Of a stretch of 24,498 nt of DNA, positions 7,689-15,309 are shown piece by piece. A model generated the notes under the pieces. That model did not search any database, was not told the origin of the DNA, and saw only the letters and a list, made by a program, of their open reading frames with translations. The stretch is from an uncultured Bacilli bacterium (GTDB taxonomy: Bacteria > Bacillota_I > Bacilli_A > RF39 > UBA660): contig CANQXM010000006.1 in the NCBI GenBank assembly GCA_947627835.1, positions 1-24,498 of the forward strand, read 5' to 3'. The position numbers and the translations under genes were made by a program. Position 1 is the stretch's first letter. Each line of letters starts with the position of its first letter.

Positions 7689-8132
7689 ATGAAATTAGAA
7701 AGTTTACCAAAATCTAAAGAATTAAAAAGAAGAAAAATTGTTGGACGTGGTCCTGGATCAGGAATGGGTAAAACCTCAACGCGTGGAGAAAATGGTCAAA
7801 AATCAAGAAGTGGTGCAAGCATTAGTCCTTGGTTCCAAGGTGGTCAATCTCCATTATATCGTCGTATTCCAAAAAGAGGATTTAAAAATACTCGTTTTGA
7901 AACCAAATATGCAACCATTAATTTAAGTGATTTAAACAAATTCTTTAATGATGGAGAAGTAGTAACTCCAGAAATATTAAAAGAAAAGGGAATAATCAAA
8001 AAACAACTTAGTGGAATTAAAGTATTAGCGAGTGGAAATCTAGAGAAAAAACTAACGGTAAAAGCACAAAGATTTTCAAGCGCTGCAGTCACTAAGATTG
8101 AAGCTGCTGGTGGTAAAACTGAGGTGATCTAG
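7689..8132 (+). CDS. rplO: 50S ribosomal protein L15
   Basis: L15 is a late-assembly large-subunit protein. ATG 7689 gives 147 residues beginning MKLESLPKSKELKRRK, close to the Bacillus length. GGAGGAG at the end of rpsE provides the Shine-Dalgarno. A start further upstream at 7662 would lie inside rpsE and add residues foreign to the family. Marks are VGRGPGSGMGKTSTRGENGQ, GGQSPLYRRIPKRGFKN and the C-terminal KVLASGNLEKKLTV. GAGGTGAT for secY is built into its last codons. Confidence 0.97.
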   Translation: MKLESLPKSKELKRRKIVGRGPGSGMGKTSTRGENGQKSRSGASISPWFQGGQSPLYRRIPKRGFKNTRFETKYATINLSDLNKFFNDGEVVTPEILKEKGIIKKQLSGIKVLASGNLEKKLTVKAQRFSSAAVTKIEAAGGKTEVI

Positions 8133-8133
8133 T

Positions 8134-9405
8134 ATGATTAAAGGGATCCAAAAAATATTTGCCAAAGAAAACAAAGATTTGCGAAGCAGAATCCTTTTTA
8201 CCCTTTTTGCTTTAGGAATCTTTTGCTTAGGTACCAGTATTACAATTACCTGGGCAGTTCCTTGGGTATCAACCGTTTATCGGGAATTAGGATTTTTAGA
8301 AATCTTTAACTTGATGAGTGGTGGAGGTCTTCGTAGTTTTTCAATCTTTGCTCTTGGTGTCAGCCCTTATATCACGGCATCAATTATTACTCAGTTATTA
8401 CAAATGGATGTTCTTCCTTATTTCAAAGAACTAAAAGAACAAGGATATACAGGAAGACAAAAAATTAATCGTATCACAAGATATTTAGGAATCATCTTAG
8501 CATTTATTCAAGCTTATGCAATTACAGTATTTTACTTAAATGTTTCAGATGCCTCAACCATACTAAAAATTTCTTTAGTAATGACCGCTGGAACAGCCTT
8601 CCTATTATGGTTAGGAGATCAAATTACCAATAAAGGAATTGGAAATGGTCAAAGCTTACTCATTATGGCTGGTATTCTTCTAAGTTTACCAAGCATCTTC
8701 ACAGGTGCTTATAGCGCATTTATCGATGGAAGTTTTACACTTCCTGTAGGAATTAGTTTATTCATCTTATTCATTATCGTTTACATTTTAGTAATCGTTG
8801 GAATTATATGGGTAACCTTAGCAGAAAGAAGAATTCCAATCCAATATTCAAATCGTACAGCAAGTTCTTATGGAGCAAATAAAAGCTACCTACCAATCAA
8901 AATTAATTCAGCGGGAGTAATTCCTGTCATCTTTGCATCCATGTTCTTAACCATTCCATCTGTAATCGCCTCATTAATAGGAAGCGAAAGTGTAATTAAT
9001 TTTATTAATAAATACATTTTATATACAACTCCAACCGGTTTTGTTCTATACGTTTTATTAATTTTCTTCTTTGGATACTTCTACACCTTTATGGTAATGA
9101 ATCCAGAAGAAATGAGTAAAGATTTAAATCAAAGAGGAGCTTATATTCCAGGATATCGTCCAGGAGTCGAAACTTCAAAATACATTAGTAAAACAATTGG
9201 AAGACTTACCTGTGTTGGATCATTGTTCCTATGTATATTAGCAGGAATGCCAGTTTTAATCTCAGCTCTAACCGATTTACCAAACTCTGTATCCATTGGT
9301 GGAACCGGAATTCTAATCGTTGTTGGAGTAGCCATTGAAACTTATAAACAAATTGAAAGTGGATTAGTCAGCAGAAGTTATCAAAAAAGAAGGGTGAGAA
9401 AATGA
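8134..9405 (+). CDS. secY: Protein translocase subunit SecY
   Basis: SecY is the channel-forming membrane subunit of the Sec translocon, moving secreted proteins such as the large surface protein downstream in this window. At 423 residues with about ten hydrophobic helices it is full length. Recognisable segments are GIFCLGTSITITWAVP in helix 1, the plug region LMSGGGLRSFSIFALGVSPY, GNGQSLLIMAGIL, the cytosolic loop VTLAERRIPIQYSNR, and DLNQRGAYIPGYRPG near the C terminus. GAGGTGAT (8121-8128) lies upstream. Its TGA stop overlaps the adk ATG as ATGA, so the two are coupled. Confidence 0.98.
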   Translation: MIKGIQKIFAKENKDLRSRILFTLFALGIFCLGTSITITWAVPWVSTVYRELGFLEIFNLMSGGGLRSFSIFALGVSPYITASIITQLLQMDVLPYFKELKEQGYTGRQKINRITRYLGIILAFIQAYAITVFYLNVSDASTILKISLVMTAGTAFLLWLGDQITNKGIGNGQSLLIMAGILLSLPSIFTGAYSAFIDGSFTLPVGISLFILFIIVYILVIVGIIWVTLAERRIPIQYSNRTASSYGANKSYLPIKINSAGVIPVIFASMFLTIPSVIASLIGSESVINFINKYILYTTPTGFVLYVLLIFFFGYFYTFMVMNPEEMSKDLNQRGAYIPGYRPGVETSKYISKTIGRLTCVGSLFLCILAGMPVLISALTDLPNSVSIGGTGILIVVGVAIETYKQIESGLVSRSYQKRRVRK

Positions 9406-10061
9406 AGAACGTAATCTTCATTGCTCCCCCTGCCGCTGGCAAGGGGACACTAAGTGAATTCTTAGAAGAAAAATATGGATATTTTCATATTTCTACGGGA
9501 GACCTTATTCGAGATAAAATTAAAGAACAAACAGAAGAAGGAAAACTTCTCGAACAAACCATTCAAAAAGGAAATCTCGTCGATGATGAAACCATCTTTA
9601 ATCTATTAGAAGAAAAATTAAAAAACCTTGATAAAAATCATCCGTTTATCTTAGATGGTATCCCAAGAACCTTGCAACAAGCGCATAAACTTGATATAAT
9701 ACTACGAGATTTAGATTTTTCAGATTATTTAGTTATTGAAATCAATGTGGAAAAAGAAATCTTACAAAAAAGAATTACGGGAAGAAGAATCTGTCCAAAT
9801 TGTAAAAGTTCCTATAACGTATATTTTGAAGAATTTAAACCACAACAAGAGTCAATTTGTGATAAATGTGGTCATAACTTAATCATAAGAAGTGACGATA
9901 ATGAAAGTGCATTTCACATTCGGTACAATACGTATTTAGAAAATAATGAACCATTATTAAACTACTATAAAGAGCAAAATAAACTTTATCATGTAGATAA
10001 CGTAAAAACCGAAAATGCAAAAGAAGAATTACAAAGAATCGTGGGTGCTACGAGTGATTAA
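9402..10061 (+). CDS. adk: Adenylate kinase, zinc-lid type with altered P-loop
   Basis: Adenylate kinase interconverts ATP + AMP and 2 ADP in the cytosol. The 219-residue protein shows YFHISTGDLIRDKI, FILDGIPRT (residues 82-90), GRRICPNC and RSDDNESAFHIRY. The lid carries four cysteines (C131, C134, C153, C156), as in zinc-containing Gram-positive enzymes. The nucleotide-binding loop reads IAPPAAGKGT at residues 7-16, where the usual form is GxPGAGKGT: two glycines are alanines, while GKGT is kept. It overlaps secY by 4 nt and map by 8 nt, the usual secY-adk-map order. Function is very likely retained, since the other motifs are intact. Confidence 0.96.
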   Translation: MKNVIFIAPPAAGKGTLSEFLEEKYGYFHISTGDLIRDKIKEQTEEGKLLEQTIQKGNLVDDETIFNLLEEKLKNLDKNHPFILDGIPRTLQQAHKLDIILRDLDFSDYLVIEINVEKEILQKRITGRRICPNCKSSYNVYFEEFKPQQESICDKCGHNLIIRSDDNESAFHIRYNTYLENNEPLLNYYKEQNKLYHVDNVKTENAKEELQRIVGATSD

Positions 10062-10800
10062 TATTAAAAGTGAACGAGAGATTGCTTTGATGAAAGAAGC
10101 AGGTCACTTAAATTATTTAACACACGAAGAAATCAAAAAACATCTTCATCCAGGAGTTACAACCAAAGAGCTGGATACCATTGCTCATGATTTTATTGTA
10201 AAAAATGGTGGAACTCCATCATGCCTCGGTTATGAAGGATTTCCAGCAAGTACTTGTATCTCAGTAAATGACGAAGTCGTTCATGGAATTCCCAAAAATC
10301 GTAAATTAAAAAATGGCGATATCGTTTCAATCGATTTTACAGTAAGAAAAAATGGATATGAATCCGATGCTGCTAGAACATACATAATTGGAAATGTAGA
10401 TGAAAACGTCAAAAATTTAGTGAAAGATACAGAACAAGCCTTATATGAAGGAATTAAATTAATCAAACCAGGAATTCATTTAGGAGATATATCAAATGCA
10501 ATTGAAACTTATGCACACAACCATGATCTTTCAGTTGTAGAAGAACTCGTCGGACATGGAATTGGAGCGAGTATGCATGAAGATCCCGACGTTCCAAACT
10601 TTGGAAAGAAAAATACGGGCATCATCCTAAAAGAAGGAATGGTCCTTGCAATTGAACCAATGTTAAATCTAGGAGGTAAAGAAGTTTGCATGCTAGAAGA
10701 TAACTGGACAATTGTTACCGAGGACGAAAGTCCATCAGCACATTTTGAACATACAGTAGCTGTAACCAAAGATGGTTATGAGATATTGACGGGAGAATAA
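10054..10800 (+). CDS. map: Methionine aminopeptidase type I, GTG start
   Basis: This enzyme removes the initiator methionine from nascent proteins. I start it at GTG 10054 (MINIKSEREIALMKEAG), which gives 248 residues as in Bacillus; GGGTG at 10043-10047 lies 6 nt upstream. An in-frame ATG at 10015 would add 13 residues inside adk that do not fit the family. Expected metal ligands are all present: D94, D105, H168 (in GHGIG), E201 (in AIEPML) and E232 (in HFEHTV); H77 and H175 are the usual substrate histidines. There is no N-terminal zinc or SH3 extension, consistent with type Ia. Confidence 0.96.
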   Translation: MINIKSEREIALMKEAGHLNYLTHEEIKKHLHPGVTTKELDTIAHDFIVKNGGTPSCLGYEGFPASTCISVNDEVVHGIPKNRKLKNGDIVSIDFTVRKNGYESDAARTYIIGNVDENVKNLVKDTEQALYEGIKLIKPGIHLGDISNAIETYAHNHDLSVVEELVGHGIGASMHEDPDVPNFGKKNTGIILKEGMVLAIEPMLNLGGKEVCMLEDNWTIVTEDESPSAHFEHTVAVTKDGYEILTGE

Positions 10801-10803
10801 TTT

Positions 10804-11070
10804 ATGGCAAAAAAAAATTATAAAAATCAAAATCATGAAGTAAGAACATCAAATGCCAAAGAAGACAAAATTGAGGTAGAAGGAAAAGTAATAGAAAGAA
10901 AAAAAGGCGAAATTTACCTTGTACAACTACCAAATGGTCATACTGTAGAAGCCTACGTTTCTGGTAAAATGCGTGTGAATATGATTCGTATTTTACCAGG
11001 TGATACAGTAACAATAGAACTTTCGCCTTATGACTTAACACGTGGGCGTATAACATGGAATAAAAGATAA
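10804..11070 (+). CDS. infA: Translation initiation factor IF-1, N-terminally extended
   Basis: IF-1 is an OB-fold factor that occupies the ribosomal A site during initiation. The core DKIEVEGKVIERKKGEIYLV, LPNGHTVEAYVSGKMRVNMI and LPGDTVTIELSPYDLTRGRI is diagnostic. The Bacillus protein starts about four residues before the DxIEVEG core. This one has about 16 extra polar, basic residues (MAKKNYKNQNHEVRTS) and totals 88. No start codon exists closer to the core, and GGGAG at 10791-10795 fits ATG 10804, so the extension appears real. It lies between map and rpmJ, the usual place in Bacilli. Confidence 0.97.
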   Translation: MAKKNYKNQNHEVRTSNAKEDKIEVEGKVIERKKGEIYLVQLPNGHTVEAYVSGKMRVNMIRILPGDTVTIELSPYDLTRGRITWNKR

Positions 11071-11083
11071 TGGAGGTAATGTT

Positions 11084-11200
11084 ATGAAAAGAAGACCATC
11101 AGTCAAAAAAATTTGTAAAAAATGTAAAACAATTCGAAGAAATGGAAAAGTTATGGTAATTTGTGAAAATCCAAAACACAAACAAACCCAAGGAAAATAG
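11084..11200 (+). CDS. rpmJ: 50S ribosomal protein L36, zinc-binding
   Basis: This is a 38-residue gene read directly from the DNA: MKRRPSVKKICKKCKTIRR, then NGKVMVICENPKHKQTQGK and TAG. The zinc-ribbon ligands C11, C14, C27 and H32 are all present, so this is the zinc-containing form. GGAGG lies 8 nt before the ATG. Its position between infA and rpsM is the standard one in Firmicutes. Confidence 0.97.
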   Translation: MKRRPSVKKICKKCKTIRRNGKVMVICENPKHKQTQGK

Positions 11201-11209
11201 GAGGAAAAT

Positions 11210-11584
11210 ATGGCAAGAATTAAAAATATTGAACTACCAAATGAAAAGCATACCAATATTGGTTTGACAGCAATTTATGGAATTGGCAGAAACTTAGCAA
11301 ATACAATTTGTGATGCAGCAAAAGTAGAAAGAACAAAAAAAATCAAAGATTTAACCGATGATGAAATTCAAGCATTGCGAAAAGAAGTTGATAAATGCGT
11401 GGTTGAAGGAGATCTTCGTCGTGAAAATCAAATGAATATTAAAAACAAAATGGAAATCAACTGCTATCAAGGAATAAGACATAAAAAAGGACTTCCAGTT
11501 AGAGGACAAAGAACTAGTAGAAACGCTCGTACTCGTAAAGGTAGAGGAAAAGTAGTTGCTAATAAGAAAAAAGTAGGTAAATAA
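11210..11584 (+). CDS. rpsM: 30S ribosomal protein S13
   Basis: S13 lies at the top of the small-subunit head, pairs with S19 and contacts P-site tRNA with its basic tail. The 124-residue chain begins MARIKNIELPNEKHTNIGLT, has an H2TH-like helical N-terminal domain (AIYGIGRNLA), and ends in the tail GIRHKKGLPVRGQRTSRNAR followed by KGRGK. AGGAGG precedes it and the gap to rpsK is 12 nt. Confidence 0.98.
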   Translation: MARIKNIELPNEKHTNIGLTAIYGIGRNLANTICDAAKVERTKKIKDLTDDEIQALRKEVDKCVVEGDLRRENQMNIKNKMEINCYQGIRHKKGLPVRGQRTSRNARTRKGRGKVVANKKKVGK

Positions 11585-11596
11585 GGAGGTTAAACT

Positions 11597-11980
11597 ATGG
11601 CATATAATAGAAGAAAAAGAAAAGTTAAAAAGAATATTCCAGAAGCAGTGGCACATGTTAAATCAACATACAACAATACCATCGTTACCATTTCTGATAA
11701 AGATGGAAATGTAATTAGTTGGGCTTCTGCTGGAACAATTGGTTATAAAGGTTCCAAGAAGAAAACTCCATTTGCAGCTGGTATGAGTGCTGAAGCAGCA
11801 GCCAAAGCAGCATTAGATGCTGGAGTAAAAAAAGTAGAAGTATACGTAAAGGGCTTAGGAAGTGGACGTGAAAACGCCATCCGTTCATTACAAGCAGCAG
11901 GATTAGAGGTAACAAGTATCATTGATGAAACACCAATTCCACATAATGGATGTCGTCCACCAAAAAGACCAAGAAATTAA
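11597..11980 (+). CDS. rpsK: 30S ribosomal protein S11
   Basis: S11 forms the platform of the small subunit near the E-site codon. The 127-residue chain has a basic N terminus, then AHVKSTYNNTIVTISDKDGN, SWASAGTIGYKGSKK, and the invariant C terminus IIDETPIPHNGCRPPKRPR. Length is normal. It precedes rpoA by 19 nt. Confidence 0.98.
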   Translation: MAYNRRKRKVKKNIPEAVAHVKSTYNNTIVTISDKDGNVISWASAGTIGYKGSKKKTPFAAGMSAEAAAKAALDAGVKKVEVYVKGLGSGRENAIRSLQAAGLEVTSIIDETPIPHNGCRPPKRPRN

Positions 11981-11999
11981 TGAGGAAGGGGATTTATAA

Positions 12000-12944
12000 A
12001 TGATTAAATTTGAAAAACCAGAATACAAAATCACAGAATATCAAGAAAGTAACCACTATGGAAAATTTGAATTAGAACCATTAGAAAGAGGATTCGGTAC
12101 AACAATTGGAAATGCACTTCGTCGTGTTATGTTATCCAGTTTACCAGGATCTGCCATTACAAGTGTAAAAATTGATGGAGTTTTACATGAATTCCAGAAA
12201 ATTGATGGAGTTTATGAAGATGTTACCATGATTATTTTAAACTTAAAAAACGTGGTAATTAAAAATCATTCCGAAGAAGAAAAAGTAATTCGCTTAACAG
12301 CATCTACACCAGGAGAAGTAAAAGCAGGAGACATCGAACATGATCCAGATATTGAAATCATGAATCCAGACTTAGTAATTTGTACGCTTGTTGAAGGTGG
12401 CAAAATTGACATGGAAATGACCGTAAATAACGGAAAAGGTTATGTCGATGCCAAAGAAAATCAAAGAATTATGGGTGAAAAGAAAGTTGGTGTGATTGCA
12501 ATTGACTCTTTATATGCACCAATTGAAAGAGTAGCTTATGAAGTAGAAAATGCCCGAGTTGGTCATAATGAAAACTATGATAAACTAATCATGCAAGTAT
12601 ACACCAATGGATCCATTACTCCAGAAGAAGCAATGGCCCTATCATCTAAAATTTTAATTGAACATTTCTCCATTGTAGCTGATTTAAATTCAATCAGTGA
12701 TGTATCTGGACTAATGGCTGAGAAAAAAGTAGATACCATTACCAAAACATTAGAAACACCAATTGAAGAAATTGAATTCTCAGTTCGTGCCTATAACTGT
12801 TTAAAAAGAGCAGGAATTCATACCGTACAAGACTTAATTTCTAAAAGAGAAGTTGAAGTAACAAAGATTCGCAACCTTGGAAAGAAATCATTAAAAGAAG
12901 TTCTTGATAAAGTTGCAGAAATGGGACTTAAGTTCCGCGATTAA
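12000..12944 (+). CDS. rpoA: DNA-directed RNA polymerase alpha subunit
   Basis: Alpha dimerises to start RNA polymerase assembly, and its C-terminal domain contacts UP elements and activators. The 314-residue length is typical. The N-terminal domain (about 1-230) has YGKFELEPLERGFGTTIGNA and RRVMLSSLPGSAIT. The C-terminal domain (about 250-314) has IEFSVRAYNCLKRAGIHTV and IRNLGKKSLKEV, including the helix-hairpin-helix that binds the minor groove. An AAGGGGAT-type ribosome-binding site precedes the ATG. It lies between rpsK and rplQ as in the alpha operon. Confidence 0.98.
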   Translation: MIKFEKPEYKITEYQESNHYGKFELEPLERGFGTTIGNALRRVMLSSLPGSAITSVKIDGVLHEFQKIDGVYEDVTMIILNLKNVVIKNHSEEEKVIRLTASTPGEVKAGDIEHDPDIEIMNPDLVICTLVEGGKIDMEMTVNNGKGYVDAKENQRIMGEKKVGVIAIDSLYAPIERVAYEVENARVGHNENYDKLIMQVYTNGSITPEEAMALSSKILIEHFSIVADLNSISDVSGLMAEKKVDTITKTLETPIEEIEFSVRAYNCLKRAGIHTVQDLISKREVEVTKIRNLGKKSLKEVLDKVAEMGLKFRD

Positions 12945-12955
12945 GGAGGGTAGTT

Positions 12956-13294
12956 ATGTATAGAAAATTAAATAGAGAAACACGTACAAGAAGAAGTATA
13001 TTAGCAGGTCTTACGAAAACCGTCATCGTAAATGGTTCTGTAGTTACTACCGAAGCAAGAGCTAAAGAAGTTCGTAAGTTTGTAGAAAAATTAATTACCT
13101 ACGGAAAAAGAGGAACTTTAGTTTCAAGAAGAAAAGCCCTCGCTTTCGTAAACAATGATCAAGAAGTCATCAATAAAGTCTTTAATGAACTTGCTAAAAA
13201 CTATGAAAATAGAAATGGTGGATATACAAGAATTATCAAAATTAAAGAACGTGTTGGTGACGATGCGTTAGAAGTAAAACTAGAATTAGTATAA
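12956..13294 (+). CDS. rplQ: 50S ribosomal protein L17
   Basis: L17 is at the tunnel exit. The 112-residue chain begins MYRKLNRETRTRRSILAGL and has TTEARAKEVRKFVEKLITYG and NRNGGYTRIIKIKERVGD, all diagnostic. It is the last gene of the ribosomal cluster: a hairpin terminator begins 6 nt after the stop. In Bacillus the next genes are ecfA1, ecfA2, ecfT, truA, rplM and rpsI; none follows here. Confidence 0.98.
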   Translation: MYRKLNRETRTRRSILAGLTKTVIVNGSVVTTEARAKEVRKFVEKLITYGKRGTLVSRRKALAFVNNDQEVINKVFNELAKNYENRNGGYTRIIKIKERVGDDALEVKLELV

Positions 13295-13299
13295 GCAAG

Positions 13300-13330
13300 A
13301 AACTGTTAAGAAAAAAACTTAACAGTTTTT
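13300..13330 (+). terminator. Rho-independent terminator of the ribosomal cluster
   Basis: A perfect 11-bp stem, AAACTGTTAAG (13300-13310) with CTTAACAGTTT (13318-13328), has a 7-A loop and is followed by more T residues. It begins 6 nt after the rplQ stop, so it most likely ends the S10-spc-alpha transcript. Confidence 0.9.
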
Positions 13331-13363
13331 AACATTTTAGTACCATAATATGTGATTTTTGTG

Positions 13364-13369
13364 TATAAT
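13364..13369 (+). promoter_or_regulatory. Probable -10 box for the 13395-15276 gene pair
   Basis: TATAAT sits 25 nt before the ATG at 13395 and just after the terminator of the previous operon, where a new promoter is expected. No good -35 is seen: the hexamer 17 nt upstream is TACCAT. A palindrome CCCTATAGGG (13375-13384) overlaps the expected start site and runs into the G-rich Shine-Dalgarno (13382-13387). Confidence 0.5.
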
Positions 13370-13394
13370 AAAGTCCCTATAGGGGGATTTTTTT

Positions 13395-14114
13395 ATGATT
13401 GCTAAAAGAAATGGAAGTGCCAAGAATGCACGCTCATGCAAAATCGTGAGACCAAACGGCAAAGACCAAATGCAATTTGCAAAAGAACAAATTATGAAAG
13501 GAAATGCTACCGGTGTCATTTCCATTCTTCTAGACCTTTTAAATACCGATTGCCGGCTTCCGGCATCACTAGAACTTGCTTATCTCTTTTTTCAAATGAA
13601 AAACTACTATTTAGCAGAACCATACATCAATATCATCTTAAATGAAGAATCAAATAAAGTGATTAAAAGCCAAGTAAGTAGAATGAAAGTGTATTTAGAA
13701 AAACTAGAACAGTTAAATCAAAAACGTGAATTCTATGGTGAATACTATGAAAGACAAATGATTACGTATAACAAGGAAGAAATGCTTGATTACGTGACAA
13801 GAGAACGGATTTCTAAAGAACAGGAATTAACAAACAGCAAAATACTATACTTATATGAAGCAGAACCTTTAATCGAAAAAGTTACACCCTATATCACATC
13901 AAGAAAAGGCTTTCATACATATGATGCCTTAGATGAATACTGGATTTTTATTCCAAATATCGGAATTTATGAAAATGACATGACTAGTGAATTAAAAATT
14001 TTAACAATTCGAGATAGCAAAGAAATCTTAGATGTCTTTCCAGTAAAAGAAGGAACTGCAAGAAAGTTAATTGTTCCAAATCCAGAAATTGAACTACCTA
14101 GAAAGGAATTTTAA
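13395..14114 (+). CDS. Uncharacterised cytoplasmic protein with TPR-like helical N half
   Basis: I do not recognise this 239-residue protein. The start ATG is 7 nt after AGGGGGA. It has no signal peptide or membrane helix. The first 30 residues are basic (AKRNGSAKNARSCKIVRPNG). Residues about 27-115 look helical and TPR-like, with ASLELAYLFFQMKNYYLAEP resembling a TPR helix pair, followed by a charged, coiled-coil-prone stretch. The C-terminal third has a beta-like, aromatic segment (DEYWIFIPNIGIYENDM) and ends VPNPEIELPRKEF. It is 1 nt from the next unknown gene, whose ribosome-binding site is inside its last codons, so the two are probably co-translated and act together. A scaffold or regulatory role would be a guess. 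Confidence 0.85.
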   Translation: MIAKRNGSAKNARSCKIVRPNGKDQMQFAKEQIMKGNATGVISILLDLLNTDCRLPASLELAYLFFQMKNYYLAEPYINIILNEESNKVIKSQVSRMKVYLEKLEQLNQKREFYGEYYERQMITYNKEEMLDYVTRERISKEQELTNSKILYLYEAEPLIEKVTPYITSRKGFHTYDALDEYWIFIPNIGIYENDMTSELKILTIRDSKEILDVFPVKEGTARKLIVPNPEIELPRKEF

Positions 14115-14115
14115 T

Positions 14116-15276
14116 ATGAAAAGTTATAAACGAGAAACCTTACAATGCGTTACACTCATGCGTGGAGTAATAAAGACCATGGATGATTTAGATCAAAAAG
14201 AACAGGTTTATGTAACATCACTAAATATAATTTTAAAAATGCTTGAAGAAGCCATTACAAATGGATATACTAACCATCCCGAAGGATTATATTATGGACT
14301 TAACCAAATGTGGTTAATCTTTGAAGCAGATGAAACGAAAAAATACATCCAAATGCGAGTCCTCTTTGATATATTAAAAATCATCATGGATGGATTTGTA
14401 ACATCAAATATCGATGGATTAATGCGCCGCAGTGGTTATGAACATCTATTAAAAAATCAAATCTATCCAGAAGATATCAAAAAGGAAATTAAAGAAGTCA
14501 CCGAAAAAGGATATGATGACAATAGTTTGCCATGGGAAAAATATCGCGTTCTACGTGTATGTGCAGATGCTATAAAGCAATATGATATGTCTAAAGAAGA
14601 AATCAAAGAGATTCGCGAAACCCTAATCCAAGAATATTATCAGAAAAAAGGATATCCAACCCCAAATGGGTATCATAAAATTATTGCTGCTTTAGAAAAA
14701 TTTGATGTACCCGATGACATCTTAGAAACAATAAAAATAGAATTACCAAAATGTATCAAAGAAGAAAAAATGCCAAAATCATTTGCAGTAATTCATAAAC
14801 CCGTTTCGTTAAAATTAGGTCTAAATAATGAAGAATACCATGAAATCAAAAGAAAGGTAAAAACTTACTATGATTTAAAAAATCATCTTCCTATCAAAAT
14901 GTTAGATATTAACGAAAAAATTGAGTTAGCCACATTACTAAAATGGTTAGAAGTAGATGATATGGAGATTAAACAAATCCTAAAACAAATTGAAACTCTC
15001 TATCCAAGTAGCATTACAAGTCCAAATAAAAACATCATTCAAAATGGCTTTAACATTTACACACTATGGAAAAAAATTATGGATAGTGAAGAAGATTCAC
15101 AAAAAGAAGAACTTATTGACATCATTCAAGAACTACGTCATTGTAAAAACGAAGAAGAAAGAACCATCTGGAGACAAATGCTATGGGATATTCTCCTTCA
15201 AAATTATGAAATGAAAGCCAAAAAATGTGATTATGAAGTTCAAGTAGCGACAAGAAAAATGACATTAAAACAATAA
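14116..15276 (+). CDS. Uncharacterised helical cytoplasmic protein, partner of upstream gene
   Basis: I do not recognise this 386-residue protein. ATG 14116 is chosen because AAAGGA (14102-14107) lies 8 nt upstream; a longer frame from 14071 would overlap the previous gene by 44 nt and lacks such a site. It is rich in Lys, Glu, Ile and Leu, predicted mainly helical, and has no signal peptide or membrane helix. An N-terminal region (about 1-130) has PEGLYYGLNQMWLIFEADE and DGLMRRSGYEHLL. The middle and C-terminal region has repeated long charged helices. I see no catalytic motif, no nucleotide-binding loop and no DNA-binding helix-turn-helix. Base and codon use match the neighbouring core genes, so recent transfer is not suggested. 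Confidence 0.85.
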   Translation: MKSYKRETLQCVTLMRGVIKTMDDLDQKEQVYVTSLNIILKMLEEAITNGYTNHPEGLYYGLNQMWLIFEADETKKYIQMRVLFDILKIIMDGFVTSNIDGLMRRSGYEHLLKNQIYPEDIKKEIKEVTEKGYDDNSLPWEKYRVLRVCADAIKQYDMSKEEIKEIRETLIQEYYQKKGYPTPNGYHKIIAALEKFDVPDDILETIKIELPKCIKEEKMPKSFAVIHKPVSLKLGLNNEEYHEIKRKVKTYYDLKNHLPIKMLDINEKIELATLLKWLEVDDMEIKQILKQIETLYPSSITSPNKNIIQNGFNIYTLWKKIMDSEEDSQKEELIDIIQELRHCKNEEERTIWRQMLWDILLQNYEMKAKKCDYEVQVATRKMTLKQ

Positions 15277-15287
15277 TTTGATATACT
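15259..15287 (+). promoter_or_regulatory. Predicted sigma-A promoter for trpS
   Basis: ATGACA (15259-15264) and TATACT (15282-15287) each match five of six consensus bases and are separated by 17 nt. The -35 lies inside the end of the upstream gene. The predicted start is near 15294, leaving a leader of only about 15 nt before trpS, too short for a T-box. Confidence 0.65.
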
Positions 15288-15309
15288 AATAAAAGAAAGT
15301 CGGGATACT

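Noticed and set aside
7738..7926. Second open frame inside rplO as a hidden small gene or rpmD
   Set aside because: The translation has no L30 features and lies wholly within the conserved rplO sequence.
10015..10053. ATG 10015 as start of methionine aminopeptidase
   Set aside because: It would add 13 residues inside adk that the family lacks; GTG 10054 has a better-spaced ribosome-binding site and gives the usual 248 residues.
15277..15309. T-box or trp attenuator before trpS
   Set aside because: Only 33 nt separate trpS from the upstream gene, too little for a tRNA-binding leader, and no specifier stem is visible.
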